From assembly GCA_022496805.1 (NCBI GenBank), contig CM040104.1:7105650-7169649 (forward strand): a stretch of 64,000 bases of DNA, in the 5' to 3' direction. Below the pieces are notes generated by a model. That model was not told where the DNA came from, searched no databases, and saw only the letters and a program-made list of their open reading frames with translations. Positions 1 through 12,600 of this stretch are shown in pieces. Each line of letters starts with the position of its first letter. Within the stretch, counting starts at the first letter, position 1. The DNA is from Pohlia nutans (taxonomy: Eukaryota; Streptophyta; Bryopsida; Bryales; Mniaceae). Made by a program: the position numbers and the translations under genes.

Positions 1-2
1 TG

Positions 3-3000
3 GGATACACGCATATGAATGGAAATTTCCCTGCAGACATCGTGAATTGTTCCGAGCTTGTGTATCTCAACTGTAGTAACACCTTTATTACCGGGGAAAT
101 ACCAGGAGATATTTCAAACCTTCAAAGTCTACAGGTATTGGACCTAACAAATGCATTGATGGAAGGCATGGTTGTCACTAGATTTGATAAACTTTTGGAG
201 CTACGAGTCTTGCGCCTTGGTACAAACTACTTTGTGGGTCAGATTCCACAATCCATTCTTTCACTAAAGAAGCTTGAAGAATTGACTTTGTCAGAGAACA
301 ATTGGAATGGTACACTTGCATTGGGGTTCTTTACAATTCCAAACCTTAAAGTTTTATGGTTGGGTTCAACCTTGGACTTCCTTAATGAGGTGCCATGGCC
401 GAATTTTAGTTCATGGAAGAGCATGGACGATCTTCGATTAAGTGGAGTCAATTTTCCTCGAGATTTATTTCCAACAAGAGTTTTGAAGATGACGCAATTG
501 AAGACTCTCTATCTTGAGAGGTGCAACATCATCGGCCCCATTCCTTTCGAGCTAAAAAATTTGACGCATTTGGAGGGCCTTGATTTAGGAAATAACACTT
601 TGACAGGCCATATTCCAGACATATTTGGATGCATGTCCAATTTGACCTTCCTATGGGTGTTCGATAACGAATTGACCGGGCCTCTTCCACCCTCTTTATG
701 GCAATGCGAAAGGCTTAGTGAAATCATTGTATTCAATAATGGTTTAAACGGGGATTTAGAAGGTATTGGAAACTTTAAGGGTAATTTGACTTGGCTTGAT
801 ACGTCTTATAATAACTTTACTGGAGAGATTCCAACTAGTTTGGGTAATCAAACGCAACTCATTTTTCTTAATCTTTCTAACAATACTTTAAGTGGAGGAA
901 TTCCAACTGGTTTGGGTAATCAAATGCAACTCACTCATCTTGATCTTTCTTACAATCTTTTAAGTGGAGGAATTCCAACTGGTTTAGGTAATCAAATACA
1001 ACTCACCTATCTTAATCTTAATAACAATACTTTAAGTGGAAGAATTCCAACTTATTTGGATAATCAAACGCAACTCACTTATCTTGATCTTTCTCAGAAC
1101 TCTTTAAGTGGAGAAATTCCAACTAGTCTGGGTAATCAAACGCAACTCACTTATCTTAACCTTTCTAACAATACTTTAAGTGGAGGAATTCCAACTAGTT
1201 TTGGGAACCTTTTGCTTCTTACAACACTCTACATTACTGGTAGTAACTTGAGTGGACAAATTCCTCGTGGATTGGCTAACTTAGAAGAATTGGTTTATAT
1301 TGAACTTTACAGCAACCAACTCACTGGTGAAATCCCATATGATCTTGGAAGGAAATCTTTGAATCTTCAATATGTGGACTTCGGTATAAACAATCTTCAA
1401 GGGCATTTACCTCCATACCTTTGTTGGGGTAATAATGTGCAATTTGTCGGATTCTATGCAAATAGGCTTACTGGTACAATACCAGAATCATATGGCAATT
1501 GTTCAAGCTTGGGTGTAATGCGATTAGACAATAATCAACTTGAAGGGACTGTGCCTGCAGGTTTGTGGGGAAGTGAAAATCTAGTGAGAATGCAATTGAA
1601 TGGGAACAATCTTAGTGGAAGTATTCATGCCAACATTGGGAAGGCAACGTCTCTTTCTATCTTGCATTTGGAAAATATATCTTTTCGGGTCCCATTCCTC
1701 CGGAGATTGGACAAACTAACTTGGTTAAATTTTTAGCCAATTCCAACAAGCTCAATGGCACCCTCACTCCCTTGTTGGGAAACTTATCAACATTGACGCA
1801 ACTTACATTAGGTGCTAATTCCTTGAGTGGTCCCGTACCTTCGAACCTTAGCAATTGTAAGGAGCTTGTGCAATTGGACCTTTCCAATAACCATCTAACA
1901 AATGCCATTCCTAACGAGTTGGTCTACCTCTACAGACTAAGTACCCTCGATCTCTCAGAAAATGACCTCATAGGAACCATTCCCCAAGGCTTTTTCAACA
2001 TGTTGTCACTAGAAATGCTGAATGTGGCATTCAACAACCTCTCGGGGGTCATCCCAAATCAGGGAAATGGCCCAACATTTGTAACTGTGAACTTCACTGG
2101 AAATCCTTACTTGTGCGTGGAAGGCTCATGTGGCACTACCAATTCATCTGCCGTGAACTTGAAATCCAAATCGAACAATATACAAGCATGGATAATTATT
2201 GTAGCGGTCATTGGGGTTGTGACACTTGTGTTGTTTGTAGTATTGGTTCTCACATTCAAAAGATGTGACTCTCGTGAAATTCTGCACTTGAGTGAAGACG
2301 ATAGTTCATGGACATTAACACCATTTCACAATAAAGTTTACAACGAAGATGAAGTTTGTGCGTTGGATGAAGATAATTTGATTGGAGCTGGCGGTGCAGG
2401 CAGAGTGTATAAGGTCACATTGAGTGACGGTGAGATTGTAGCTGTTAAGAAATTGTGGAATGTGAAGAAAGATGAGGAAAGCCGTGACTATGGTTTCGAA
2501 GCCGAGGTTTGAAACTTTTAACTCAAATTTTTATTAGTATCAATTGCAAAGTTGAGTTGGTAACCAAGCAAATTCTCTTGAAATCACGAATTTGAATTGT
2601 GGGTGAAATTGAACCGAATTGTTTGCTTCGAACTTTTTGCAGTTGACAACACTTGCAAACATTCGTCACCGGCACATCATAAAGCTTTTGTGTAGTTGTA
2701 CTAAGCGCGAAAGCAACTTGCTAGTGTATGAATACATGCCCAATGGTAGTTTGGGAGATCTCTTGCATGGCCCAAAATCAAATACACTTTCGTGGGAAAT
2801 TCGCTACAAGATTGCCGTAGGAGCTGCCAAGGTTCACATACTGGCCTATTCCTTATGTTTGGAATACAAAAGTATCAATATTTAGGTCTTTTTTTTTGTA
2901 AAAGAGCGTCTTAGAAATATACACATAGTTTATGAATGTGGCATAATCTGGAGTTTGATGTACCTTGGACAGGGACTCCAATATTTGCACCACGAGTGTT

Positions 3001-3813
3001 CACCCCAGATCTTACATCGAGACATTAAGTCTAACAACATTTTGGTCGACTTGGAGTATGAAGCACACTTGGCTGATTTTGGCATTGCGAAGATGGTGGA
3101 ATCTGCGATTTCGCATGAGTTATCGTCAATTGCTGGCTCTTTGGGCTACATTCCTCTAGGTGAAGTGCTTCAAATATCTATGTATCACATTGAATTTTGT
3201 TGATAGCATATTCATTTGAAATGTTAAGGTGCTATATTATAGTAGTCCAAGTCTATCACTACTCTCATCTAGATGAATTGCATTGAATGCAATTGATAGT
3301 GGATTCATTTGAGATGTAACTTTGATCATTGTATATTGAGTTTGTGGCTAATTTCACCACTTGTCTTATAGACTTATTATGGTTTGCATTGTGGGTGGGG
3401 AAATCCATACAGAGTACTCATTTGGAACTCGAGTGACGGAGAAAATTGATATCTACAGCTTTGGTGTTGTGCTCTTAGAATTGGTGACAGGCAAACGTGC
3501 AGCTAACCCAATAGAGCCTGTAGAAGGAACAACCCTTGTACAATGGGTTCACAATAGAATCAATAGTGTGGTGACATCAAAGGATTTGTGTGAGATCTTA
3601 GATTCCAAATGTCGGATGGGTTCACAAAGTGAGATGATTCAAGTTTTGAAAATTGCATTATCGTGCACTAATACCATGCCTATAAGTCGTCCATCAATGC
3701 GCGAGGTTATGAAAATGTTAGAAGACATAGCTTCTAAGTCGAGCACAAAAATAGATACTAGCAAGAATGAGAGAGTGAAAAGGGACTTTTATGAGTTTGA
3801 TGTTGTTGTATAA
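3..3813 (+). CDS. LRR receptor-like kinase, subfamily XI-like (5' end outside window, one frameshift)
   Basis: Membrane receptor kinase that would bind an apoplastic ligand through its LRRs and signal through a cytoplasmic Ser/Thr kinase. The frame is open to the window edge, so the signal peptide and first LRRs are missing. LRRs run to about 2070, a membrane segment ([20 protein letters not shown]) lies near 2190-2262, then the kinase: glycine loop [17 protein letters not shown] lysine, HRDIKSNN catalytic loop, DFG. Inferred exons: 3-2506, 2643-2831, 2973-3159, 3413-3813, all GT-AG. Joining exons 3 and 4 gives GYIPLEYSFG, so the usual APE reads PLE. The W-x-L-x-PF juxtamembrane and AVKKLW resemble HAESA/HSL-type kinases. 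A -1 frameshift near 1671-1680 splits the LRR region; the shifted frame resumes [10 protein letters not shown]. It is either a recent pseudogene or a sequence error. Confidence 0.85.
822..1253 (+). repeat. Tandem 72-bp LRR-coding units
   Basis: Six consecutive 72-bp units each encode one 24-residue LRR. Units 1-5 (822-1181) are nearly identical in DNA and protein, around [19 protein letters not shown], while unit 6 (1182-1253) has diverged. LRRs elsewhere in the same gene are much less alike, so this block looks like recent unit duplication or gene conversion. Confidence 0.85.
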
Positions 3814-5387
3814 AGTTGATAAGGAGATTAAATATTACAAGTATTGTGACGCTCCGTATTCATCATGGTTGTTTTGGTCACTCATCTTCATTGTTGATGA
3901 GTGGGAGGGGTGCAAAGAATTTATGTACTTCAATCTTGATAAATTTTGTGATTATGATTTATTAATGCATAGGTAACCTTCCAGAACACCTTATTATGGA
4001 TTATTTATTATTACTGACTTTTCTATTGTTTGTTGATCACAATTACCAAGCCAAATATGTGTAATAAACAATTCAATTGAATGATTTGATAAGAACCCTA
4101 AGTAGAAGTATCTCAATAAAAAGAACCAAGTTATCAAAGAATTCTCCACTATAGTCTAAATTGGTCCTAAGAGGAATATATTGAACTAGATGTAAGAATG
4201 AAAGTTTTAAATTATGAGTTTTAGTTTCAATTTACGTAGTAAAATATGCGATAGCTATCACCAATATTTTTGAATAGATTTTGAAAATTAGAATTAAGAA
4301 TTCCCTTGTCATTGTACTTTGAATAAGACATTGACAATTTGTGAATGAAATTTGTTGCAATGGGTTGAAATGTAATACACCAACAAGTAAGAGTCTCTAG
4401 TTCAACCAAGATCTATTGTAACAATAGGTGCCCATTTCCCAAATTGTTTGAGTGGTTAGGCCTTAAACTCCTCTAATCACATTGTGGCATTGATGCGTAC
4501 ATAGTTTTTTTTTTTTTTTTGTTTTTTTTTCCCTTTCGGGTGGCAGATGAGAACTTCATTGGATGGAAATACAGTTTTGAATTAAGTTGATTACTCGGGG
4601 GGTGCACCTTTCATTATAAACCTAGAATCACGTGCGTTCGCTGCATACTCTAAAAACCCCCTATATACAAGTTTATTTTTGTGAAATGAAGTAATATACA
4701 TACAATTGCAACAATAAATATACATGTGACAATATGTATACACAAAAAAACATCAATTCATATATAGTCATTAACATAAGTATACAAATATACTTTTGAA
4801 CAAAAATCAACCCCTACAATATGTATAAAAAAATATTCTAACTTTCATCAGCAAAGTCGTTGAAAAAAATTTCATCTCTTGGATGTAACTCATAAACATT
4901 TGATTCGGCAATATATGTCATTGTAGCCAATGCAATTATTGTCTCTAAGTCTACCATCAAATGATCTCATCAACAAAGCCCTCATCAACAAAAACCTGAA
5001 AGCACCAAGATGGAATTAGTGACTCAATTAAACAGGTAATACTAAACACGATAAGCAGTAAATGGCCAAAAATCTCCTTGTACATTAAACAAGACTACCT
5101 ATAACCATTTCACAGTTAATTACAAAGACACAGAGACCTAGCGACAACGCTCACCTTCTTCAATGATGGGTATCTTTGCCACAGTAAAGGTATGGATAAG
5201 ACTTGAAATATATCGATCCTCATATATGGAATCTAGACCCATGAAGTACTTTTCTTGTCCTACCGAAAGATAGTGCATTGCAAAATCAACAATTATTGTA
5301 AAAATCATAACACATAATTTCGCCTTCAGAAATATTGTTTATGCTCAAAAGCTCAATCACATGTATACAAGTTTTTGAATTACTTAC
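3814..5387. other. Intergenic, AT-rich, no gene seen
   Basis: No convincing coding region. It holds a T-rich tract near 4507-4530. The segment at about 4205-4400 is a diverged relative of the longer TTAA-flanked MITE found at 59574-60137, in the same orientation. A possible further exon with a GTGAGC donor lies near 5155-5210 on the minus strand, but its phase does not fit the exon at 5388-5468. Confidence 0.5.
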
Positions 5388-6127
5388 AGGGTTGGCAGTA
5401 GCTGCTAATGGTATCTGTGCCTGCTGTTGTTGCTCCTCAAAAGTCTTAAGCTCCTCCGATTTCTCCCACTGTCACAACTCGACAAGGTCAGTTACAAAAA
5501 CTTTCTTTGATGCTAAAAGCTGCTCTATTGCACACTAGATCAACAGTGACATCAACTCTCTTATCGACTAGAAGAACAACCGGCATTCAAGATTAATTTC
5601 TGTCTCACAAAAGTAACCCTTAAACGGCAATGCAAGCCCCACGGGCTTGGTTATATTTTGGGAGAATCTTGTTCATAACTTTTACTCCAATGCACCAAAT
5701 GGGGTTTTTAAAATGCCAAACCGTGCACTTTAGAGAGATCTATACTTCTTTAGAATAGAGCCAAAGTAAATTAAAAACAGAATCATGCTCAAAATGGAAT
5801 TTAAAAGAGATTTTGGATGTAGTATCATGAAAGCATATGTCGTTTAAGGGCTAATCAGATGACTAAAAATTTACAATTGTGAATATGAAAATCTGACAAA
5901 AGAATAATCTACTATGAGCTCTTTCAACACTTTCCTTCGAAACAGACAGCTAGAAACATACAGTTAAAAAAGATGATGCACAGAACCCAAAAATAGTTGA
6001 TATGCACAGAACCCATTCATACTCAGCCAAGGATAACCAGTAATTGGTATAAGTGGCATACCTTGCTCTCTCCACTTGTGCCGTTGTAATAGTACTTGTA
6101 GCCTTCAGGAGAAGTGTGCTCTGATCA
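5388..6127 (-). pseudogene. WW-domain gene fragment resembling the FCA C-terminal region
   Basis: Two minus-strand exons with correct splice sites rebuild a WW domain. The first (6062 to about 6127) encodes SEHTSPEGYKYYYNGTSGES plus K and ends at a GTATGC donor. The second (5388-5468) follows a CAG acceptor, encodes WEKSEELKTFEEQQQQ plus 11 residues, and ends at a GTAAGT donor; the phases match. The layout (EHTSP-G-KYYYN, ESK/WEK, then Gln-rich) is like the WW domain of plant FCA, an RNA-binding regulator of 3' processing and flowering. The codon just before SEHTSPEG is TGA where the family usually has Trp. No RRMs are visible here, so this is a fragment or captured piece. The retained intron argues for DNA-level movement, not retroposition. 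Confidence 0.55.
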
Positions 6128-7455
6128 CTCACAAGTGAGTAGAGGGGCCGGAGGTTGAGGAGGAGGTATAGACACATATAGATCGATAGTGGTATGGTTG
6201 TTGCTCATTTCCTCTGGGTGTCTCTGGTGCGAGTGTTGATCGTTATCTCCGGTTGTCCGAGGCTGTATATGGGATGTATCGATAGTATGCATAGCGGTAA
6301 TGTCTACCGAGGATACTGTTGGTTGTGGTAGTTTCTTCTGAATTGCTTTCTTCACGTCGTCATCAAGTAATAATGGGCATTTATGCCCCGGATGCTCCAT
6401 TGATCCACAAATGTTGCATGGATACCTCTGGATCGGTGTGTTGGGGAAAAAATGGCCTCGATTGTTGTTGCTTACCTGGTTAGGCGGGGGTTGTGGTTGG
6501 ATCGGAAGGGCTGTTGCCACGTCGGTTCTCTTTCCGTACTTGCTAGCTGGGTTTCGAAAGCAGGTTTCCCAGTCGTGTCCCGTTCGTCCACAACCGGAAC
6601 GCTTTATTTTTCGCCGGGGGTTGTCTTCAGTACTAAGTGCAGGGTGGTCGTATCGTGCTGGCCTCAGAAGTCCCTCTTCCGCTGTTCGAGCCGCATTTAC
6701 CGCTTCCAAAAACGTCGGGCAATTTAAACCGACAGTGGCAACTTGAAGGTATTCTAGCAATCCTGCACGGAAGTTACTCAACATAAACATATCGTCAGGA
6801 GGAACTATTAGGTGTTCCGCTAGTTGTTGCAAACGTTCGGCATAGTCATCGACGGATTCATTCGGTAGCTGAATGAGGGTTCGGAATTGAATGTATGTCT
6901 GATCATCGGTTTTGATGGTTCGGTAACGTCATTTGAATGCGGTGAAAACTTCGTGGAGAGTGGTAGTCGGGTGGAGTTTCCTGTGATACGCAAACCAATT
7001 GGATTCCTTGTCGGTTAGAGAATTAGCGAACAATTCAAGTTGATCGAGCGTTTGATTCTCGCCGTTCAGTAATAAAGGTGCTCCAAATTTCCGACAGTGG
7101 GTTTCTAGGCACTTACCTGTCTTATATTCGGGATACGGGATGGCTTTCTTGGCTGTAGGGGCCGGGTGATGGCACGGTTGCTGTGGTATCTCCTCCCATT
7201 CTTGGTAAGGTTGATAGACTTGGGTCGGTACTCCAGGCGCCAGGATCCGTCGGTGTTGTGGATAGTAATGGGGACATGCCCTGGTATGATGGTCGGAATT
7301 GCCACAAAATGAACAAAAATTCAAAGCAGGGTGGTAATGTACCTGATGTGGTTGTTGTTGTTGCGGATAAGTGACTGGTGTTGGTAAGCGGTTGTGAGGT
7401 AGGATCAGAGTGAATGTCTGCTCGTATTTGTGGCGGTGAAGGTGTGCTAGTTTAA
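6125..7455 (-). pseudogene. Retrotransposon gag-like protein with CCHC zinc knuckles (in-frame stop)
   Basis: Minus-strand frame open from about 7455 to 6125 except for one TGA at 6929-6931 (AFK-stop-RYR; CGA to TGA is the simplest change). An N-terminal zinc knuckle, CSFCGNSDHHTRAC, is followed by a gag-like helical core with WFAYHRKLHPTTTLHEVFTA and then YIQFRTLIQLPNESVDDYAE. After the core come a damaged knuckle (first Cys is Ser, GCGRTGHDWETC) and an intact one, CNICGSMEHPGHKC. The core fits gag proteins of Ty3/gypsy-like LTR elements. No protease, RT or LTRs are seen nearby and no ATG is obvious. Zinc knuckles on both sides of the core are unusual. Confidence 0.65.
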
Positions 7456-7684
7456 CTAATCAAGAAGGAAGAAGAAAAATAACACAAACATATATCCTGA
7501 AAAATGGACCATGCCAATGAGCTTGGCTTCATTGCTTATATACATTAGTACACCCGGATCTGACCGTTAGGTCAGATTGGTAAAAAAGTGTTTTTCTAGA
7601 TCTACTTCCTGTGGTAACTTGGAATTTTACCGGGGTAGTAAAACATCCAGATCGGTAGGCTACCGGATATTACTAAGTTACCGT

Positions 7685-8570
7685 TAACAGTGCTCGTGAT
7701 GGCGGTGCTCGTGATGGTGCTCGTCATGCCGGTGCTCGTTATGGTGGTGCTCGTGATGGTGCTTGTCACGGCCGTGCTAGTTGGTGCTCGTGCTTGTACT
7801 CGTCTTGGTGGCTCGTGTTGGTGCTCGTCATGATCACCCCCCAGCACCCAGGGTTTAGCATCGGGGCCGATGCTCTTCCATCGGAAGCACTCTTTGATCA
7901 ATTTGACTTAGCCAATGCTTGATCTCGTGCTCGTGATCCTTGCCTTGTTCATCCTCGTTGTGTGATATTGGTGCTTGTCATGGCTAGATATTGTCCTCTT
8001 GCTAGATATTTGTGCTTGTCATGGCTATCGTGTTGTAGCTTGTGATGGTGCTCGTCATGGCGGTACTCGTGATGGTGCTCGTCATGGCGGTGCTCGTCAT
8101 GGTGCTCGTCATGGCGGTGTTGGTGTTGGTGCTCGTACTCGTCCTCCGACTCGGTGTTGGTGTTGGTGCTCGTACTCGTCCTCCGACTCGGTGTTGGTGT
8201 TGGTGCTCGTCACGGCGGTGCTCGTGTTTGTGGTCCTCACGGCTATCGTGTTGGTGCTCATCGACCCTCGTCTTGGTGTTCTCCACGGCCGTCGTGTTAG
8301 TGCTCTTGCTCTTGCTCGTTTTGGTGCTCATCACGGCTGCTCACGTTAGTGCTCATCTGTTGGCGGTGCTCGTGATGGTGCTCGTCACAGCGGAGCTACT
8401 GTTGGTGCTAATCATGGCTGTTGTGTCGGAGATTGTCATGGCGGTGCTCGTGTTTGTGCTTGTCACGGCTGTTGTGTTGGTGCTCATCACGGTGGTGCTC
8501 CAATTGATGCTCATCACGGCTGTCCCGTTTGTGCTCGTCATGTTCAAACCCCAGCACCCAACAAGGTTGT
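7685..8570. repeat. GTGCTCGT minisatellite, block 1
   Basis: Degenerate tandem array of roughly 12-15 bp units built on GGTGCTCGTCATGGC and GTTGGTGCTCGT. Long open frames here read only as low-complexity Val/Leu or Thr/Ser strings and are not genes. A distinct motif, CCCAGCACCCAGGGTTTAGC, lies inside the block near 7847 and recurs near 9375. Confidence 0.85.
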
Positions 8571-8574
8571 CTAT

Positions 8575-9200
8575 TCTGACGTGACGTGGGCTTTTTGCGT
8601 CGGTATGTCATGACGCGTCCGTCATGATAGGTCATGACGCGTCAGGATCACGTCAAAATCCTGACGCTAGTAAATTTGGAAAAAATTACAAATTAAAATT
8701 TACTATTTTTGATTTACTAGACAGTAAAATCTATGGATGAAGTTCGTTGAGGCCGTCCAACTGGACCGTCCACTAGACGGCATGTCCGTCCCTTCGATGG
8801 CCCACTAGACGACCTACCCGTCCCTTCCACGGCCCACTAGACGGCCTACCCGTCCCTTCGACGGCTTGCCCATCCCTTCGACGGCCTACTAGACGACCTG
8901 CCCGTCCCTTGGAGACGGCCTGCCTGTCCATTCGACGGCTAGTCCGTCCCTTGGGACGGTCCAAATCATCTACTAAACGGCCTACTTTTCCCTTGGAGAC
9001 GGCCTATTTGACGGCCAGACCGTCCACTTGACTGCTAGTCTGTCCATCCATATCGAGTCTCTTTTCATCCAGTTTATTCATCGTGGTAACTATTTTACCC
9101 TTGTTTTTTAATATTCGTGAGAATATTCTATCATGACCGACTTGAAGTTTGAATGCTGACTTTATGACTCTGACGCGTCAGTCGCGACGTGACGTGACGC
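8575..9200. repeat. GACGGCC/CCGTCCC array bounded by TGACGCGTCA palindromes
   Basis: Segment between the two GTGCTCGT blocks. Its core (about 8745-9060) is a degenerate array alternating ACGGCC and CCGTCCCTT with CTAGACG linkers, so it is rich in short inverted repeats. The perfect palindrome TGACGCGTCA or close variants occur near 8606-8645 and 9170-9200, together with GACGTGACGT at both margins, which suggests an inserted unit. No gene. Confidence 0.7.
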
Positions 9201-9234
9201 GTGCAACCCTGGCACCCAGGGTTTAGCGTCGTGT

Positions 9235-9625
9235 TGGCTTGTGCTCGTGATCCTTGTGACATTCTTGCTAGTTGTTGGTGCTTGTCACAACTGTCGTGTG
9301 GGTGTTCGACATGGCTTAGCTCGTTTTGGTGCTCGTCAGAGCAGTGCTCGTCTTGGTGCTCATCATGATCACTCCCCAGCACCCAGGGTTTAGCCTCGGG
9401 ACCGATGGTCTTCTATTGGCAACACCCTCTGATTGTCTTGGTGCTCGTCTTGGTGCTCGTAACGGGAGTGCTCGTCTTGGTGCTCATCTTGGTGCTCATC
9501 TTGGTGCTCGTCTTGGTGCTCGTCTTGGTGCTCGTCTTGGTGCTCGTCTTGGTGCTCATCTTGGTGCTCGTAATGGCAGTGCTCGTGTGGGTGCTCGTAT
9601 TGGTGCTAGTTTTGTTGTTATTTTG
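9235..9625. repeat. GTGCTCGT minisatellite, block 2, with nearly pure 12-bp repeats
   Basis: From about 9430 to 9600 the unit CTTGGTGCTCGT repeats more than ten times almost without change. Upstream (about 9235-9400) is more degenerate and carries a second copy of the CCCAGCACCCAGGGTTTAGC motif. The array stops about 30 bp before the start of the ParB/methyltransferase-like gene. Confidence 0.85.
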
Positions 9626-9651
9626 TGAAGTTCTTGGTTGATAGATATTAA

Positions 9652-12600
9652 ATGTGCATTTTCACTCGTGTGAAGGATGTTGTCTCCCAAACTCCCAAGC
9701 AGTGCGCGGTGGAGGATAGCCCTGGTTCTCAACCCTCTTTAGGTGGCGGAGATGAAGTCGCCGCAGATCTTAATGCGGAGGAGGTTGACGAGGATGACGT
9801 AGCGTTGGGGGCAAGCGAGGATGTCATACAGAGTCGCCAGAAGTTAAATGTTGTGGCTACAATTGCAAACCTTCGACTCCAACCCGTGCATATTTCTCGG
9901 CATCACATCCCATTGTGTCGAATGATTAGTATACCTATGGTGAGGCCTACCCTCTCGTGTGATTTGACCAAACTCGAGGAGGAGTTTGTGCATGGCTATC
10001 GAGATGGAGCAGCAGTTTTCTATGTCTCCCTCACTAATGAACAAGGTGATATTCAAGAAGTCACTCAGGAGGACAAGGTGAAATGGGGACCATTGTGGGA
10101 TGAGGAGAATGAGAAGTTCAACAAATACCTCAGTGGTATTCCAGAGATGCAACAATACATTAACATGATGTTCTTTGTGTGTGATGGCAACCACCGTAGA
10201 GTTGCATGGATGAATCACATTGAGAGGTTGCATAAGAATGAGCCCTCATGGCACTACTCTATTGATGCCATCATTCTTGACACTAAAGGGTGGATTGGTG
10301 TTGTTATGCAAGATATGCATGACATCAACAAGTGAGTTCTTTCTCATACAAGACTTATTTATTTCTTGTTGTTTTTGTTTATTTGTTGTTATAAAATTTG
10401 TTTTTATATGAATAAATGATGAATATTTGTATTCATTTTCTCTTTCTTTGTATTCATTTAGGCACACAGAGGACTCTCATGTGAAGACTAGCCTGGTTCA
10501 TACCTTATACAGAATCAAGAAGTATGGTGTTATGCCACTGGAAATGTTCAATGAACTTCTTTCTCCAGTAGAGATATTGAAATGTCAAATGAACAATGGA
10601 AGGCGTACATGGTACTCTTTGACAGTTGAGGTGTTCACCGCCTTCATGTTCCGGGTGTATACTTCATTTTTTTTATCAATTTTGTGATGAACATTTTCAT
10701 AGACACGGATCAAATGAATGGTACTGATTGTGTTGCAATTATTTGTGCATGGTTAGCATGAGATCGCTGTTGCTGCTTGATTGCATCGTGAACAAACCCA
10801 TCGTGATGATATCTCTGCTGGGAGTATTGCTGCGGCTATGCGTGCAGCGATTAAAGAGAAGACGGTCAAGATGAGCGTGAAGTTGGGCAAATTGGCTACT
10901 GTTGCAAACTCTGCAATTGGGGATGATTTTCTCAAGGAGGTATGAATAATTGAATACATCGCATTTATTTCATAAAGATGATTTGTATATTAAAGCACAA
11001 TGCTAATTGATATGAATTAAACGTTGCAGATTGAGAGACACTAGACAATGAACTCCACACCCGAGTTAACTTTGGAGATGCTACAACTCATTGCTACCTC
11101 AAATGTAGCTCACGATGCGATCTTACTGCTCGATCCATTTAACCTTGATTCAAGTTTGAGCTCCTTTCTAAGAAGGCAATCGCCAAAGAAGATCTCCCTG
11201 TCTTCCTCAACACTTGGTTGGATCGATCATCAAATTCTTGTATGTTATCGCCGTCTCAACTTCGGACATGGATTACTGCACACTTGAACTCCGGTGCTTG
11301 GTACCTTGATTGCAGCACAACGTTCACGCCAATTCAAGAGATGGAGCTGAAGCGGAATCAAAAGGCCGCTGCAATTGCAACTGAAGACATTGTTGAGCTT
11401 GCGGACGTGAAGAATGACAAAGCCAGAGAGAAAGTTGTGAAGAAACGGGAGGAGTTTGATCGAAAAAAGGCGCAGAAGGTGAAGGATGCTGCTGAGAAGG
11501 CCGCCTTAAGAGAGAAGGAAAGGATTGAGAAGGCAACAGAGAAGGCAGCAGAGAAGGAAAAGGGGAAGAAGAAAACGATTGAACCTGCGAAGAACACGAA
11601 CGATGCAGTGGCTGCCTCTTCTACAGTGGATGGTGGTTCGCAGTTGCAATCCGCTCCTAGCAGAGGTATGAAGCGCGATTCTCAATATGAACTCCTCTCT
11701 CAGGACCCAGTCGCAGTTGATCTTGGAGGAGTCGAGGACTACACCATTGACGAGTTCATTGTCAACACCTCTTTGGGACAGATTCTTGGTGGTTGTACTG
11801 GTCCGTTGCCTCAAGTGTACGAGGACTTGAAATCATTTCTAAAGAAAGTGAGTGTCTTTATATTTCATTTGTTCAATTTTGATTTGAAATGTTTTAATGT
11901 ATATATCAATCAATGTGATTAATTATCTAATTTTTTGGACCTACATTCATGATTTGATTTATTTGTATTGTAGCATATGAATGACAAGTCTCGTAGTTTC
12001 AAAGGTGATTTGAACTCGAAATCCTGTGTGGACCTTATGATCGCAGATATGCCAGAGGATTTGCCAGTCCCAGGCATATCTATTCCCTCCTCATCCGTTC
12101 CTCAGTGGAACCATGAGCCTCGTGAATGGTTGCAACCGATATTTTATATTGCAGATCAGCACCTTCACGATGATGGTGCCCTTATCATCATCTACCCCTT
12201 CCGATCTACTACAAAGTCGAAGATCCTTGGATATTGCAAGAGCTACGGGTTTGAGGTGAAGAAGGACTGGTGGGGAATGAACCGTCTTCACACTACTAGA
12301 AAATCCAACTGTTCTGTTGATTCGGTCGCGTTGATACGGTCGCGTTTTTGTCCAAATCAACAAATTTTTGTTCAAATCAACAGAAAAGTGTCCTGCATCA
12401 ATGCGACCAAATCAATAGAACAGTTGGATTTTCTAGTAGTGTCACTTGACATTACCAAGCAAGCCGCTCTTGACGGTGAGTCATGTTTGAAATGATAATG
12501 TCCATATTAATTAACCCTAAAGTTCTTTGTATACATTTTTCAAAGTAATGTAATCGTATGTTTTTTGCAGACCAATCGCTTTGGGATATGTTTGGCAGTG

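Noticed and set aside
7602..9641. Long open frames encoding Val/Leu, Gly/Ala/Arg or Thr/Ser strings on both strands
   Set aside because: They are translations of the 12-15 bp minisatellites; all frames stay open because the unit lacks stops. No gene-like composition.
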